From an uncultured Oscillospiraceae bacterium (GTDB taxonomy: Bacteria; Bacillota; Clostridia; Oscillospirales; Ruminococcaceae), in NCBI GenBank assembly GCA_947522735.1, contig CANNTZ010000008.1, positions 1 to 56,251 of the forward strand: DNA of 56,251 nt, written 5' to 3'. A program made the position numbers and the translations under genes. The notes beneath the pieces were generated by a model, which did no database searches, was not told where the DNA came from, and saw only the letters and a program-made list of their open reading frames with translations. Of this stretch, positions 24,651 to 34,100 are shown in pieces. Numbering within the stretch: position 1 is the first letter of the stretch; each line of letters begins with the position of its first letter.

Positions 24651-25484
24651 ATGGTTCAGGAAAACGCCTTCAGCAAAGCAGGACGGGTGGTCGTCAAAAT
24701 AGGCACCTCCACCCTTACATATGAGACAGGACACATCAATCTGCGGCGGATGGAGCGTCTGGTAAAGGTGCTCTCGGAGCTGAAAAATTCGGGACGTGAG
24801 ATAATTATAGTCAGCTCCGGCGCTATCGGCGTCGGACTCGGACGGATGCGGATACGCGAGCGTCCGCAGGATATCCCCTCAAAGCAGGCCGCCGCCGCAA
24901 TCGGCCAGTGCGAGCTGATGTATATATACGACAAGCTGTTCTCGGAATACAACCAGATGGTGGCGCAGGTGCTGCTGACGCGAGACGTCCTCGTGGACGA
25001 GCGCCGAAAGGCAAACGTTGTCAACACCTTCGACAAGCTGTTCGATTACGACGCGGTGCCCATCGTCAACGAAAACGACACCGTTGCTGTCGAAGAGATC
25101 GAGGCGACCTTCGGCGAAAACGATACCCTCTCGGCAATAGTTGCGAGCATCGTTGGAGCGGACGCGCTGGTCATCCTCTCGGATATCGACGGACTTTACA
25201 CCGCCGATCCGCACAACGATCCGGATGCAAGGCTAATCTCCGACGTATACGAGATAACCGACGAGCTTCGCGCGATGGCGACAGGAGCGGGAAGCAGCTT
25301 TGGAACGGGCGGCATGGCGACAAAGCTGAACGCCGCCGAGCTTGCCATGGCTGCGGGGGTCGATATGGCGGTTGTCAACAGCTATGACCCGGAGATACTG
25401 TACAGACTGTTCGACGGAGAAAAGGCGGGGACGACGTTCCACGCGCACGGCAAGGAACAAGCTCCGGATATAATGCTTCCTTAG
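24651..25484 (+). CDS. proB: Glutamate 5-kinase
   Basis: The 277-residue amino-acid kinase phosphorylates glutamate in the first step of proline synthesis. It opens GRVVVKIGTSTLTYETG, has SSGAIGVGLGRM, NENDTVAVEEIEATFGENDTLSA and GTGGMATKLNAAELA, all typical of ProB. It lacks the C-terminal PUA domain of the E. coli enzyme, like several Firmicutes homologues. proA follows after 12 nt. Confidence 0.95.
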   Translation: MVQENAFSKAGRVVVKIGTSTLTYETGHINLRRMERLVKVLSELKNSGREIIIVSSGAIGVGLGRMRIRERPQDIPSKQAAAAIGQCELMYIYDKLFSEYNQMVAQVLLTRDVLVDERRKANVVNTFDKLFDYDAVPIVNENDTVAVEEIEATFGENDTLSAIVASIVGADALVILSDIDGLYTADPHNDPDARLISDVYEITDELRAMATGAGSSFGTGGMATKLNAAELAMAAGVDMAVVNSYDPEILYRLFDGEKAGTTFHAHGKEQAPDIMLP

Positions 25485-25496
25485 GGGGAATGAAGG

Positions 25497-26744
25497 ATGA
25501 CAGAGGTGACAGGGCTGGCCCGCGCGGCCAGAGAGGCGTCATATGAACTCGCGCAGGCGGGAACGGCGCTCAAGAACAGCGCGGTCGCGGCGATAGCGGA
25601 CGCGATAGAGCAAAATTGCGGAGAGATATTGAGGGCGAACGCCGCCGACGTCGCCGCAGCGCGTCAAAACGGGATATCGGAAGCGCTGATCGACAGGCTG
25701 ACGCTAAGCGAAAAGCGTATACGCGCCATTGCGGCGGCGGTGCGCGAGGTGTGCGCGCTCGACGACCCGATCGGCAAAAAGGACGGCGGCTGCGTGCGCC
25801 CGAACGGACTGAACATCACAAAGGTGCGCGTGCCGCTCGGCGTGGTGGGCATGATTTACGAGGCGCGCCCCAACGTCACGGCGGACGCGGCTGTGCTCTG
25901 CCTGAAATCCGGCAATGCCTGCGTGCTGCGCGGCGGTAAGGAGGCTATCCGCTCCAATGTCGCCATAGCGAACGCGATGCGCGAGGCGATTGTGAGCGCC
26001 GGGCTGCCCGCCGACTGCATCACGCTGGTGGAGGATACCTCCCGTCGGTCGGCGACCGAGATGATGACGGCTAACGGGCTTATCGATGTGCTCATCCCGC
26101 GCGGCGGCGCCGGTCTTATCCGCGCGGTGGTGCAGAACGCCACCGTCCCGGTTATCGAGACCGGAACCGGCAACTGTCACATCTATATCGATGAGAGCGC
26201 CGATATCGGGATGGCGGCGAGCATTGCGGTAAATGCGAAGTGCAGCCGGCCGTCGGTCTGCAACGCCGCGGAGAGCTTTCTTGTTCACAGCGGCGCTGCG
26301 GAGGCGTTCTTACAAAAGGCCGCGCCGATGCTGGAGAAATACAACGTTGAGATACGCGGCTGCGAGCGCACCCGCGCCATCCTCGGAGACGGCGTCGTTT
26401 TGGCGACAGAACAGGATTACGCGACCGAATTTCTCGATTATATCGTCTCGATAAAGGTTGTAGACAGCATTGACGAGGCGATGGAGCACATCGCGCGCTA
26501 CGGCACGAAGCACAGCGAGTGCATTGTCACCGAGAGCTACAGCGCCGCAAAGCGCTTCACCGAGCGCGTGGACGCGGCTGCGGTCTACGTCAACGCCTCC
26601 ACGCGTTTCACGGACGGCGGCGAGTTCGGACTTGGCGCGGAGATTGGCATCTCGACGCAAAAGCTGCACGCACGCGGCCCGATGGGGCTCGCGGAGCTGA
26701 CAACGGTAAAATACGTCGTCCTCGGCGACGGCCAGATAAGATAA
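25497..26744 (+). CDS. proA: Glutamate-5-semialdehyde dehydrogenase (gamma-glutamyl phosphate reductase)
   Basis: The 415-residue NADPH-dependent enzyme acts after ProB; its product cyclises and is reduced to proline. The core IYEARPNVTADAAVLCLKSGN, the loop LIPRGGAGLI, and the active-site Cys region CSRPSVCNAAESFLVH are intact. The end (EFGLGAEIGISTQKLHARGP) is also characteristic. AGGGGGAATGAAGG precedes the ATG. No proC is seen in the window. Confidence 0.96.
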   Translation: MTEVTGLARAAREASYELAQAGTALKNSAVAAIADAIEQNCGEILRANAADVAAARQNGISEALIDRLTLSEKRIRAIAAAVREVCALDDPIGKKDGGCVRPNGLNITKVRVPLGVVGMIYEARPNVTADAAVLCLKSGNACVLRGGKEAIRSNVAIANAMREAIVSAGLPADCITLVEDTSRRSATEMMTANGLIDVLIPRGGAGLIRAVVQNATVPVIETGTGNCHIYIDESADIGMAASIAVNAKCSRPSVCNAAESFLVHSGAAEAFLQKAAPMLEKYNVEIRGCERTRAILGDGVVLATEQDYATEFLDYIVSIKVVDSIDEAMEHIARYGTKHSECIVTESYSAAKRFTERVDAAAVYVNASTRFTDGGEFGLGAEIGISTQKLHARGPMGLAELTTVKYVVLGDGQIR

Positions 26745-26761
26745 GAAAGGCGAGAAGCAGA

Positions 26762-27511
26762 ATGGGCAGGACAAAAAAGGAAAAACCCGTATATATAACA
26801 AGGAGAAAGCGCCGTAGGCTGCCGCTGTTCGCAGGGATTGTGTCGTTGCTGGCGGTGGTCGGAATCGTTGCGATAGTGATCTGGGGCGTGAAGCTCGGAG
26901 TGAGGTTGTCCGACAAGAGTGAAAAATATGAGAAGATGGCGAACAAGATATATCCCGTCGTGATGTTCGACCCGATAGCCTTTGAAAATCCGGCGCAGCT
27001 TGACAACAGCGTGCTGCTCCAGATGTCGATGTGGTCGGCGCTGCTGGGTGAAAACCGCGACAAATACGCTTATGATGACGACCTTAACCTGGTCATCCCG
27101 GCATCAGACCTCGACGTGGAGGCGAAAAAGCTGTTTGGCGACGCGGTCGAGCTCATCCACCAGAGCTTCGGCGATTACGAGTACAATTACCGCTATGTCG
27201 AAAAAAGCAGGACCTATTCGGTGCCTGTCGGCGGTCAGGCGCTGCAATATGCGCCGCGCGTCGAGGATATAACGAAGGGCGAGAACGGAGAGCTGCTGCT
27301 CAAGGTCGCCTACATTGCGCCAACGACGCTTTGGGACGTGAACACCACCGGAATTGCAGAGGTCAAGGAGCCGGATAAATATATGACCTACGTCCTGACA
27401 GAGAGCGGCGGCGGCTACATCATCAGCGCCGTGCGTGAAATGGACTACGGAGACGGTGCGCTCGGAACCGATTACGTCAGCATGGGCGAGGCGCAGGGCG
27501 GCAAGAGCTGA
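26762..27511 (+). CDS. Membrane-anchored protein of unknown function downstream of proBA
   Basis: The 249-residue protein has a strongly basic N-terminus (TRRKRRRLPL), one transmembrane helix (about 22-45), and an extracytoplasmic domain of mixed alpha/beta character (about 60-245). I do not recognise the family. AGAAAGGCGAGAAGCAGA lies just before the ATG, and the 17-nt gap from proA implies co-transcription. It is topologically similar to the orphan at 34101-35183 (short cytoplasmic basic tail, one helix, outside domain). Confidence 0.75.
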   Translation: MGRTKKEKPVYITRRKRRRLPLFAGIVSLLAVVGIVAIVIWGVKLGVRLSDKSEKYEKMANKIYPVVMFDPIAFENPAQLDNSVLLQMSMWSALLGENRDKYAYDDDLNLVIPASDLDVEAKKLFGDAVELIHQSFGDYEYNYRYVEKSRTYSVPVGGQALQYAPRVEDITKGENGELLLKVAYIAPTTLWDVNTTGIAEVKEPDKYMTYVLTESGGGYIISAVREMDYGDGALGTDYVSMGEAQGGKS

Positions 27512-27704
27512 CCTTGTGCGGAAGATTTTTCCGAGGCAATGTTTTGAAGTGCAATAAAACGCGTCCGTCTGCACACATTATATATATGAGGCTGCCGGAC
27601 GCAGGACGATATTTTTCCGAGCCGTTTTGCGACAAACCGGCGGACTTAGGGGTTTTATATATGAAATGAGCGCGTGGCGCGTATTGCGAAGGAAAGAGAT
27701 CGTT

Positions 27705-29066
27705 GTGAAAGCAAGTGTGTTTTATATGAGAGTGGCGGCGCTGCTGCTGGCTCTGGGGTGCCTGCTGTGCTCGTGTTCCGTGCCGGACGCATTGCTCTCG
27801 TCCTCAGAGGAGCTGTTCGAGAGCAGCGCCAGACCATTGGAGCCGGAACAGAGCCTTTTATCGGAGGAGGAGCAATCGAGCGAACCTGAGCCGCCTGAGC
27901 CGCCTGAGCCGCCTGAGCCGCCTGAGCCGCCTGAGCCGCCTGAGCCGGTGAATCGGATAGCGGGCAACGAGGAGAGGATCGACGCCGCAATAGACGGAAT
28001 CCTCGCGAGCTTCAAGGTCGTCGGCGGGAGCGTGGCGGCGTTTGAGAAGGGCGAGATAGTATATCTGCACCACTACGGCATGGCGAACCTTGAACGCGGA
28101 CTGAGGGTCACCGATGAGACGCGGTTTCGCACGGCGTCCATTGCCAAGGCGGTGACGTCGATGTTTGCCATGCGCCTTGTCGATGAGGGAAGGCTGGATA
28201 TCGACGCGGATATCTGTAAGCTTGTCAATGAAAAGCTGCGGAACCCGGCCTATCCGAACGAGCCTATAACCACACGCCAGCTCATGACACACACGTCCGG
28301 ACTTATCGACGGAGCGGCGTATCAGGGGGCGATATCCTCTCTGCCGTTCGCACCGCTTGAAACACTGCTTGACGACGGGCGCATCCGCTCCGGCGCAAAG
28401 CCGGGAACGGTCTACGCCTATACCAACTTCGGCATGGGGCTTGTCTCGGGCGTGATAGAGAGCGCGGTAGGCGAGCGATTCTACGACCACACCTATGAGC
28501 TGTTCCGGGAGCTTGGAATGGACGCTGCATATATCAACGCGATGCTCGGCGACAAGTCGCAGATAGCGACGATGTACCGCAACGGAGAGCCGACTGCGGA
28601 GCCGTCCAAATGGAAGGATATGCGGTTGGATTACGTCAACATTCCGGTAGGGCAGTTGTATATGCTTGGTCATGGCGATCTGTATATCTCTGCGCGCGAC
28701 CTCGCGCGTATCGGCTGCATTATGGCGGGAGACGGCAGCCTCGACGGCGTTCAGGTGATCTCGCGGGAGAGCCTTGACGAGATGCATACCGTGCAGTTCA
28801 TTGACAAGGATGGCGGCGCGGTGAGGGGGCTTGGCGTGGAGCGCTTCGACCATATTATAGATGAAAAAAGCTTTTGGGGACATCAGGGCAACGCCTATGG
28901 GATGCTCTCGGGAATGATATACGATATCGATAACGCCTGTGGCTTCGTGGTGCTGACCAACAGCTGCACGGGAGGCAAGGTGGACGGAGTCTACGGTGTC
29001 AACCGTGCCGTTGTGCGGGAGCTTTGGCAATATTTTGAGCCGGACGTTGGAGGTGTGACTGAATAA
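27705..29066 (+). CDS. Lipoprotein with beta-lactamase/penicillin-binding-protein fold (serine hydrolase)
   Basis: The 453-residue protein starts at the GTG at 27705 (GGAAAGAGATC upstream); an ATG 21 nt later is the alternative. The signal peptide ends in a lipobox (ALGCLLCSCS). Then comes a Pro-Glu-Pro linker encoded by a 9-bp repeat, then a class C/PBP4*-like serine hydrolase domain. Its active-site motifs are SIAK (SxxK), YTN (YxN) and HQG (HxG). Such proteins act as D-amino-acid peptidases or esterases on the cell wall. It is the first of six surface genes; the next gene overlaps its stop by one base. Confidence 0.88.
   Translation: MKASVFYMRVAALLLALGCLLCSCSVPDALLSSSEELFESSARPLEPEQSLLSEEEQSSEPEPPEPPEPPEPPEPPEPPEPVNRIAGNEERIDAAIDGILASFKVVGGSVAAFEKGEIVYLHHYGMANLERGLRVTDETRFRTASIAKAVTSMFAMRLVDEGRLDIDADICKLVNEKLRNPAYPNEPITTRQLMTHTSGLIDGAAYQGAISSLPFAPLETLLDDGRIRSGAKPGTVYAYTNFGMGLVSGVIESAVGERFYDHTYELFRELGMDAAYINAMLGDKSQIATMYRNGEPTAEPSKWKDMRLDYVNIPVGQLYMLGHGDLYISARDLARIGCIMAGDGSLDGVQVISRESLDEMHTVQFIDKDGGAVRGLGVERFDHIIDEKSFWGHQGNAYGMLSGMIYDIDNACGFVVLTNSCTGGKVDGVYGVNRAVVRELWQYFEPDVGGVTE
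27885..27947 (+). repeat. Seven tandem copies of CCTGAGCCG (lipoprotein linker)
   Basis: The 9-bp unit is repeated seven times without change and codes for Pro-Glu-Pro. Because the unit is a multiple of three, slippage would change linker length without breaking the frame. Confidence 0.95.
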
Positions 29067-30286
29067 TGAAGAAAAGGCTTTTGAGGGGCATGGCGCTGCT
29101 GCTGTGCCTTGTTGTCGTGCTGTTCACGCTTGCCGGGTGCAGCGGAGACGACAGTCAGAGCGGCGGGATAATATCCGGTGACGCGCAGGAGCTTTCAGGC
29201 TCGGCAAGCGACGCCGAAAGCATATCGGAGCCGGAAAGCAAGCAGGAATCGGAGCCGGAAAGCGAGCCGGAGCCGGTATACGAGCCGGTGCGGCTGCTCG
29301 CAGTGGGTGACAACCTCATACACGATACGCTGTATAATCAGGCGGGGCGGCGCACCGGAGGCAACGGCTACGACTTTCTGCCGGTCTACAGCAACGTGGC
29401 GGAGCTGATAGGGGCTGCGGATATTGCGGTCATAAATCAGGAGACGCCGCTTTCCAAGAGCAACCCGCCCTCCACCTATCCGATGTTCAACTGTCCGACA
29501 GAGATGGCGGCGCAGCTGGCGGAGCTCGGCTTCGACGTGGTGAACATTGCGAACAACCATATGCTCGACAAATTTGCGGCGGGACTGGCGGAAACCATAG
29601 AGCTTCTGCGCACAACCGACGGCATTACCATGACCGGAGGGTACCTTGCGGAGAACGAGTGGGACGACATCCCGATGATCGAGAAAAACGGCATAAAATT
29701 TGCCTTCCTCGGCTACACCGAATCCACCAACGGCATAGCTCTGCCCGCAGGAAAAGAGAGCATGATAATCTATACCTCCAACGAGGAGGAGATCGAAAAG
29801 CAGGTAAAGGAGGCGCGGGAGCTTGCCGATGTGGTGGTCGTCTCCTGTCACTGGGGCGTGGAATACACCCATAAGCCGACCGACGGCCAGCGGGCGCTTG
29901 CGAAAAAGCTGTCGCAGTGGGGAGCGGATATCGTCATCGGGCACCATCCGCACGTCATACAGCCTTACGAATGGATAGACGGCACGCTGGCGATCTATTC
30001 GCTCGGCAACTTCGTCTCGGCGCAGGGCAAGCCGGAGACGCTTATCGGCGCGCTCGTGCAGCTCGATATATCGAAGGATAACGGCGGAATAACGATTTCG
30101 GAGCCGGAGATAACGCCGGTGATAACCCATTACGACGCCGGAAACTACAACGTGCGCATCTACCGCTTTGACCAGTACAGCGACGAGCTTGCGGCGGCGC
30201 ACGGAGTGGTCGTTTCCAAGGGCAAGCAGTTTTCGATGAAATATATTCGCTCGGTGCTCACGGAGGTGTACGGCGGTGAGTGGTAA
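29066..30286 (+). CDS. CapA/PgsA-family lipoprotein (metallophosphoesterase fold)
   Basis: The 406-residue lipoprotein has a signal peptide ending LFTLAGCSG, a Ser/Glu/Pro-rich linker, and a CapA domain from about residue 75. Motifs are AVGDNLIHD, INQETPLS, IANNHMLD, VSCHWGVEY and IGHHPHVIQP, the metal-binding residues of the PGA_cap family. CapA proteins are tied to poly-gamma-glutamate or other capsule formation, and some homologues are probably hydrolases. No pgsB/pgsC-type synthetase is present, so poly-glutamate synthesis is not implied. Confidence 0.92.
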   Translation: MKKRLLRGMALLLCLVVVLFTLAGCSGDDSQSGGIISGDAQELSGSASDAESISEPESKQESEPESEPEPVYEPVRLLAVGDNLIHDTLYNQAGRRTGGNGYDFLPVYSNVAELIGAADIAVINQETPLSKSNPPSTYPMFNCPTEMAAQLAELGFDVVNIANNHMLDKFAAGLAETIELLRTTDGITMTGGYLAENEWDDIPMIEKNGIKFAFLGYTESTNGIALPAGKESMIIYTSNEEEIEKQVKEARELADVVVVSCHWGVEYTHKPTDGQRALAKKLSQWGADIVIGHHPHVIQPYEWIDGTLAIYSLGNFVSAQGKPETLIGALVQLDISKDNGGITISEPEITPVITHYDAGNYNVRIYRFDQYSDELAAAHGVVVSKGKQFSMKYIRSVLTEVYGGEW

Positions 30287-31745
30287 AAAGGGGATGGTAG
30301 CGCTGCTCATCGCGGTGGCGGCGCTGTCTATGCTGCTCGCGTTCGTATTCTCCGGCGCGGCCTATGCCGACACTGGCGACGCGAAAGAGCTGACTAAGCA
30401 GACAAAGACCGACTCCGCGGATGACCCTGAGGGACTTGCAAACCTCACCGACGGCAATACGGCGACGCGCTACGTCTGCGCCTCCGGCACGACGGTGACG
30501 TTCAAGTGCAGCGAGCCGGTGAGCCAGCTCTACGTAATAATAGACAGGCCGGTGGACGGATATACGGTCAGCTACAACGGAAAAACGCAGCAGTGCGGCC
30601 AAAACGGCTTCCTGCATGAATATATCGCGCTCGACGAGCCGGCGGCGGAGCTGTCGATTACCTTCACCGCCGAAAAGACCTCGGTGTGCGAGGTTCACCT
30701 CTTCGGCGCTGGCCAGACGCCGGACTGGGTTCAGCGGTGGCTGCCGCCCTATGAGGACGCGGATATACTGCTGCTGCCGACCCACGCCGACGATGAGCAC
30801 CTCTGGTTTGGCGGCACTATGCCCTATTACGCGGGCGAGCTGGGGTATAAGGTGCAGGTTGCGTACATGACTAACCACTGGGAGATGGACAGGCGGCGTC
30901 CGCACGAGCTGCTCAACGGCCTGTGGCTGGTTGGAGTGCGTGCGTATCCGATAATCTCCGATTTTCCGGATGCCTATGTCGAGACGCTTGAGCAGGCGGA
31001 AAATTTCTACGGTCACGACAACGTTTTGGCGTGGCAGGTGGAGCAGCTCCGGCGCTTCAAGCCGGAGGTGGTCGTCGCGCACGATCTCGGCGGCGAATAC
31101 GGTCACGGCGCTCACAGGCTCAACGCAAAAACCGCGCTCGAAGCGGCTCCGCTCGCGGTCGACGCCTCAAAATTTCCGGAGAGCGCCGAAAAATACGGCG
31201 TCTGGGAGCTGCCCAAGCTCTATCTGCATCTCTACCCGGAAAATCAAATCGTCATGGACTGGAGCCGGCCGCTTGAACGCTTTGGCGGAAGAACCGGGCT
31301 TGAGATGGCGAAGGAGGGCTATCTCGAACACGCTTCGCAGCAGTATTGCTGGTTCGAGGTCAAGGACAGCGGCAAGCTTGACTGCCGCAGGTTCGGGCTT
31401 GCCTATACCACGGTCGGTTTGGACGACCCGGAAAAGCCGGATTTTTTACAGAATATTACCAATTTTTCCGGAGGTTCTGATATAATAGAGGAGAGCAGCG
31501 CGTCGGAGGAGTCGAAGCAGGAAAGCTTGGCGCCGGAGCAGAGCGTTTCCGAGCCGCCGGAGGCCTCCGGATCGCCGGAGCAGACCGGCTCCGAGCCGGA
31601 CGGTTCCACGGAAAAGACGACCGGCGCGGTGTTGAAAAGCCCCGTGACGGTAATCGTCATAGCGGCGGCAGTCGTCGCGGTCGTAGCGGTGCTTCTGGTG
31701 CAGATATACCGCGGCAGGCCGTCTGGAGGAAAGCGGCGAAGATGA
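30276..31745 (+). CDS. Secreted, membrane-tethered PIG-L-type deacetylase
   Basis: The 489-residue protein has an N-terminal signal segment (about 7-28), a discoidin-like beta-sandwich (about 40-150), and a PIG-L/LmbE deacetylase domain (about 160-365). The zinc motif PTHADDEH (PHPDDE type) and the later HGAHR are present. A Ser/Glu/Pro linker and a C-terminal transmembrane helix (about 455-478) with a basic tail follow. The family removes acetyl groups from N-acetylglucosaminyl compounds. The GTG start overlaps capA by 11 nt, with GGAGGTG upstream; ATG 30294 is an alternative. Confidence 0.85.
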   Translation: MSGKKGMVALLIAVAALSMLLAFVFSGAAYADTGDAKELTKQTKTDSADDPEGLANLTDGNTATRYVCASGTTVTFKCSEPVSQLYVIIDRPVDGYTVSYNGKTQQCGQNGFLHEYIALDEPAAELSITFTAEKTSVCEVHLFGAGQTPDWVQRWLPPYEDADILLLPTHADDEHLWFGGTMPYYAGELGYKVQVAYMTNHWEMDRRRPHELLNGLWLVGVRAYPIISDFPDAYVETLEQAENFYGHDNVLAWQVEQLRRFKPEVVVAHDLGGEYGHGAHRLNAKTALEAAPLAVDASKFPESAEKYGVWELPKLYLHLYPENQIVMDWSRPLERFGGRTGLEMAKEGYLEHASQQYCWFEVKDSGKLDCRRFGLAYTTVGLDDPEKPDFLQNITNFSGGSDIIEESSASEESKQESLAPEQSVSEPPEASGSPEQTGSEPDGSTEKTTGAVLKSPVTVIVIAAAVVAVVAVLLVQIYRGRPSGGKRRR

Positions 31746-31782
31746 GACAACGACAAATAATGCGACAAAAAGAGGAAGACGT

Positions 31783-32853
31783 ATGAGGGTAACAGCAATA
31801 GTACCGTCTCTCAATCCGGACGAGCGGATGCCAAGGGTAATCAAGGGGCTTGTCGAAGCAGGCTTTGAGCGGATAATCATCGTGGACGACGGCAGCCGCG
31901 AGGACAGACGCCGCTTCTTTGACGAGGCACTGGTGATTGGCGGCGAGCGCTGCGTTTTTCTGCGACACAACCGCAATCTCGGCAAGGGACGCGCGCTCAA
32001 AACGGCGTTCAACTGGTTTCTCAACAATCAGAACGGCGATATCGGCGTAGTCACGCTGGATGCGGACGGACAGCACACCACCGCCGACGTGGTGCGCTGC
32101 GCCGAGGCGCTGGAGCAGCATCCGGACGCGCTGATAATCGGCGCGCGCAACTTCAACGCTCCGGGAGTGCCTAAGCGCAACGCCGCCGGAAACAAATTCA
32201 CCGCGGCGGTATTTCGCGTGATCTGTGGCATACGCATACATGATACCCAGACCGGGCTGCGCGGAATACCGGCAGAATTTGCGGGCAGACTGATGAATGT
32301 GGCCGGGGAGCGCTTTGAGTTTGAGACGAACATGCTGCTCGAAACCAAGGACGGCGGCATCGAAATCTTCGAGATACCCATCGAGACGGTCTATATCAAC
32401 GAAAACTCGACCTCTCACTTCCATCCGATACGCGACTCCATCAGTATTTACGCGTTGATACTGAAATATGTGTCGTCCTCGCTGATATCGTGGCTGGTGG
32501 ATTACCTGCTGTTCGGCCTGCTCTCGCACCTGCTTGCGGCAATGGCGCCGAAATACGCACTGCTGATAGCGACGCTGGGTGCGCGTGCCGTCTCGTCGTT
32601 GTGCAATTTTCTGATAAACAAGCGGGTCGTTTTTAAGAGCGACGCGCCGCTGGCAAAGACAATGGCGAAATATTACACCGTATCCTGCGTGCAGGTGCTC
32701 GCATCCTACGGCGGCGTCTACCTGTTCACGCAGGTGCTGGGTGTGCCGTCGATGATATCAAAGTTCGTGGTGGATACCGTTTTATTCTTTGTCAGCTTCC
32801 GCGTGCAGCGCGCGTGGGTGTTTGGCGAAGGCAGGAATCGTAAAAATAGTTAA
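31783..32853 (+). CDS. Family 2 glycosyltransferase fused to a GtrA-like membrane domain
   Basis: In 356 residues, the GT2 domain (1-220) has VPSLNPDERM, IIIVDDGSRED, NLGKGRALKTAF, LDADGQH (DxD) and DTQTGLRGIP, as in dolichol/undecaprenyl-phosphate sugar transferases. A C-terminal GtrA domain (about 235-350) has four hydrophobic segments and CNFLINKRVVFKS and FRVQRAWVF typical of GtrA. The fusion would make an undecaprenyl-phosphate sugar and flip it for surface glycosylation. There is a 37-nt gap from the PIG-L gene. Confidence 0.92.
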   Translation: MRVTAIVPSLNPDERMPRVIKGLVEAGFERIIIVDDGSREDRRRFFDEALVIGGERCVFLRHNRNLGKGRALKTAFNWFLNNQNGDIGVVTLDADGQHTTADVVRCAEALEQHPDALIIGARNFNAPGVPKRNAAGNKFTAAVFRVICGIRIHDTQTGLRGIPAEFAGRLMNVAGERFEFETNMLLETKDGGIEIFEIPIETVYINENSTSHFHPIRDSISIYALILKYVSSSLISWLVDYLLFGLLSHLLAAMAPKYALLIATLGARAVSSLCNFLINKRVVFKSDAPLAKTMAKYYTVSCVQVLASYGGVYLFTQVLGVPSMISKFVVDTVLFFVSFRVQRAWVFGEGRNRKNS

Positions 32854-32899
32854 AAATAATACTGGCAGTATAAATTTGTGTTTAAACAGGAGCGGGGTC

Positions 32900-34087
32900 A
32901 TGGCGGAATACAATGAAAACAGGGCGTCCTCGGACAGACCTGAGGAGATCGGAAGCTTTACAAGCATCGATCAGCTTTTGGCGGCTGAGGATGCCGAGTT
33001 CAGCAGAGAATTTGCTGCGATGAAAAACAGCGGAATAAACGAGGGCTTTCAGCTCAAGAACGAGCGCCGCGAGGGCGACGGAGAGCGCAAAAGGCCAAGG
33101 AAAAAACGCAGGCTCTGGCTGGTCGTGCTCGGACGGCTGGCGGTGCTGCTTCTGGTTGTGCTGCTGTCGGTGGTGGCGCTGCTGCTCGGCGCGGTAAAGG
33201 TCATCTGCAAGGGGCCGTCGCCGACAATGCGTGACAAGCTGGTCTCGACGATGATGGAGACCCGCGCTGCAAAGTTTGTCGCGCGCATCTACCTTTCCGA
33301 CGAGGAGATCGACGAGATACTGAACAGCAACAAGATAGTCGAGTTTGCCGAGGTCACCGATCCGGTGCAGGAGTTTGAGCCGCCCAAGGATGACAAGACG
33401 ATGAGCGACCTTGAGATTGTCGACGTCACGGGCCCGACCTACCGCGGCAAAATGATGATAGTGCAGGATCCGTCGCGCGTGGAGATAGCGACGCTGGCCG
33501 CCTTCAACACCGATTCCGGCGGAAAGCGCGTGGAGGAGTTTGTCAAGGAGGCAGGAGCTGTTGCAGGCGTCAACGGCGCGGGCTTTGCGGACGAGGGCGG
33601 CGTCGGCAACGGCGGCACCCCGCTTGGGATAGTCATACACGAATCCAAGCTGGTCTATGGCTCGCGCTCTGGCGAGACGACCGTTATCGGCTTCGATAAG
33701 GACAACCACCTGATCGTCGGCAAGATGAGCGGCCAGGAGGCGCTGGACAGAAACCTGCGCGATGCGGTCAGCTTTGGCCCGGTGCTCGTCGTCAACGGCA
33801 AGGCGGCGGAGGTCTCCGGCAACGGAGGCGGCCTTAACCCGCGCACGGCCATCGGCCAGCGCGCCGACGGAGCGGTGCTGATACTCGTCATAGACGGGCG
33901 TCAGGCGCACAGCATAGGTGCGTCCTATGAGGATCTGATAAACGTTATGCTGGATTACGGCGCGATAAACGCCGCAAATCTGGACGGCGGATCCTCAAGC
34001 CTTATGGTATACAACGACGAAATAATCACGGTCTGCGCCTCGCTCTACGGCTCGCGCAAGATACCGACTGCATTTATCGTGAAGTGA
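32900..34087 (+). CDS. Membrane-anchored NAGPA-type phosphodiester glycosidase
   Basis: The 395-residue protein has a cytoplasmic N-terminus (about 75 residues, very basic at the end), one transmembrane helix (about 77-98), and an extracellular NAGPA domain (about 195-395). Typical strings are AGVNGAGFADEGG, DAVSFGPVLVVNG, NPRTAIGQRADG and NLDGGSSSLMVY. Family members remove GlcNAc from phosphodiesters or process wall teichoic acid and exopolysaccharide. ATG 32900 has CAGGAGCGGGG upstream. It fits the surface glycopolymer theme. Confidence 0.9.
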   Translation: MAEYNENRASSDRPEEIGSFTSIDQLLAAEDAEFSREFAAMKNSGINEGFQLKNERREGDGERKRPRKKRRLWLVVLGRLAVLLLVVLLSVVALLLGAVKVICKGPSPTMRDKLVSTMMETRAAKFVARIYLSDEEIDEILNSNKIVEFAEVTDPVQEFEPPKDDKTMSDLEIVDVTGPTYRGKMMIVQDPSRVEIATLAAFNTDSGGKRVEEFVKEAGAVAGVNGAGFADEGGVGNGGTPLGIVIHESKLVYGSRSGETTVIGFDKDNHLIVGKMSGQEALDRNLRDAVSFGPVLVVNGKAAEVSGNGGGLNPRTAIGQRADGAVLILVIDGRQAHSIGASYEDLINVMLDYGAINAANLDGGSSSLMVYNDEIITVCASLYGSRKIPTAFIVK

Positions 34088-34100
34088 GGAGGGGCGTAGC

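Noticed and set aside
27885..27947. Short regular repeat considered as a CRISPR array
   Set aside because: Units are contiguous 9-mers inside a reading frame with no spacers.
29066..30286. Poly-gamma-glutamate capsule operon
   Set aside because: Only a CapA-like protein is present; the synthetase and its membrane partners are missing.
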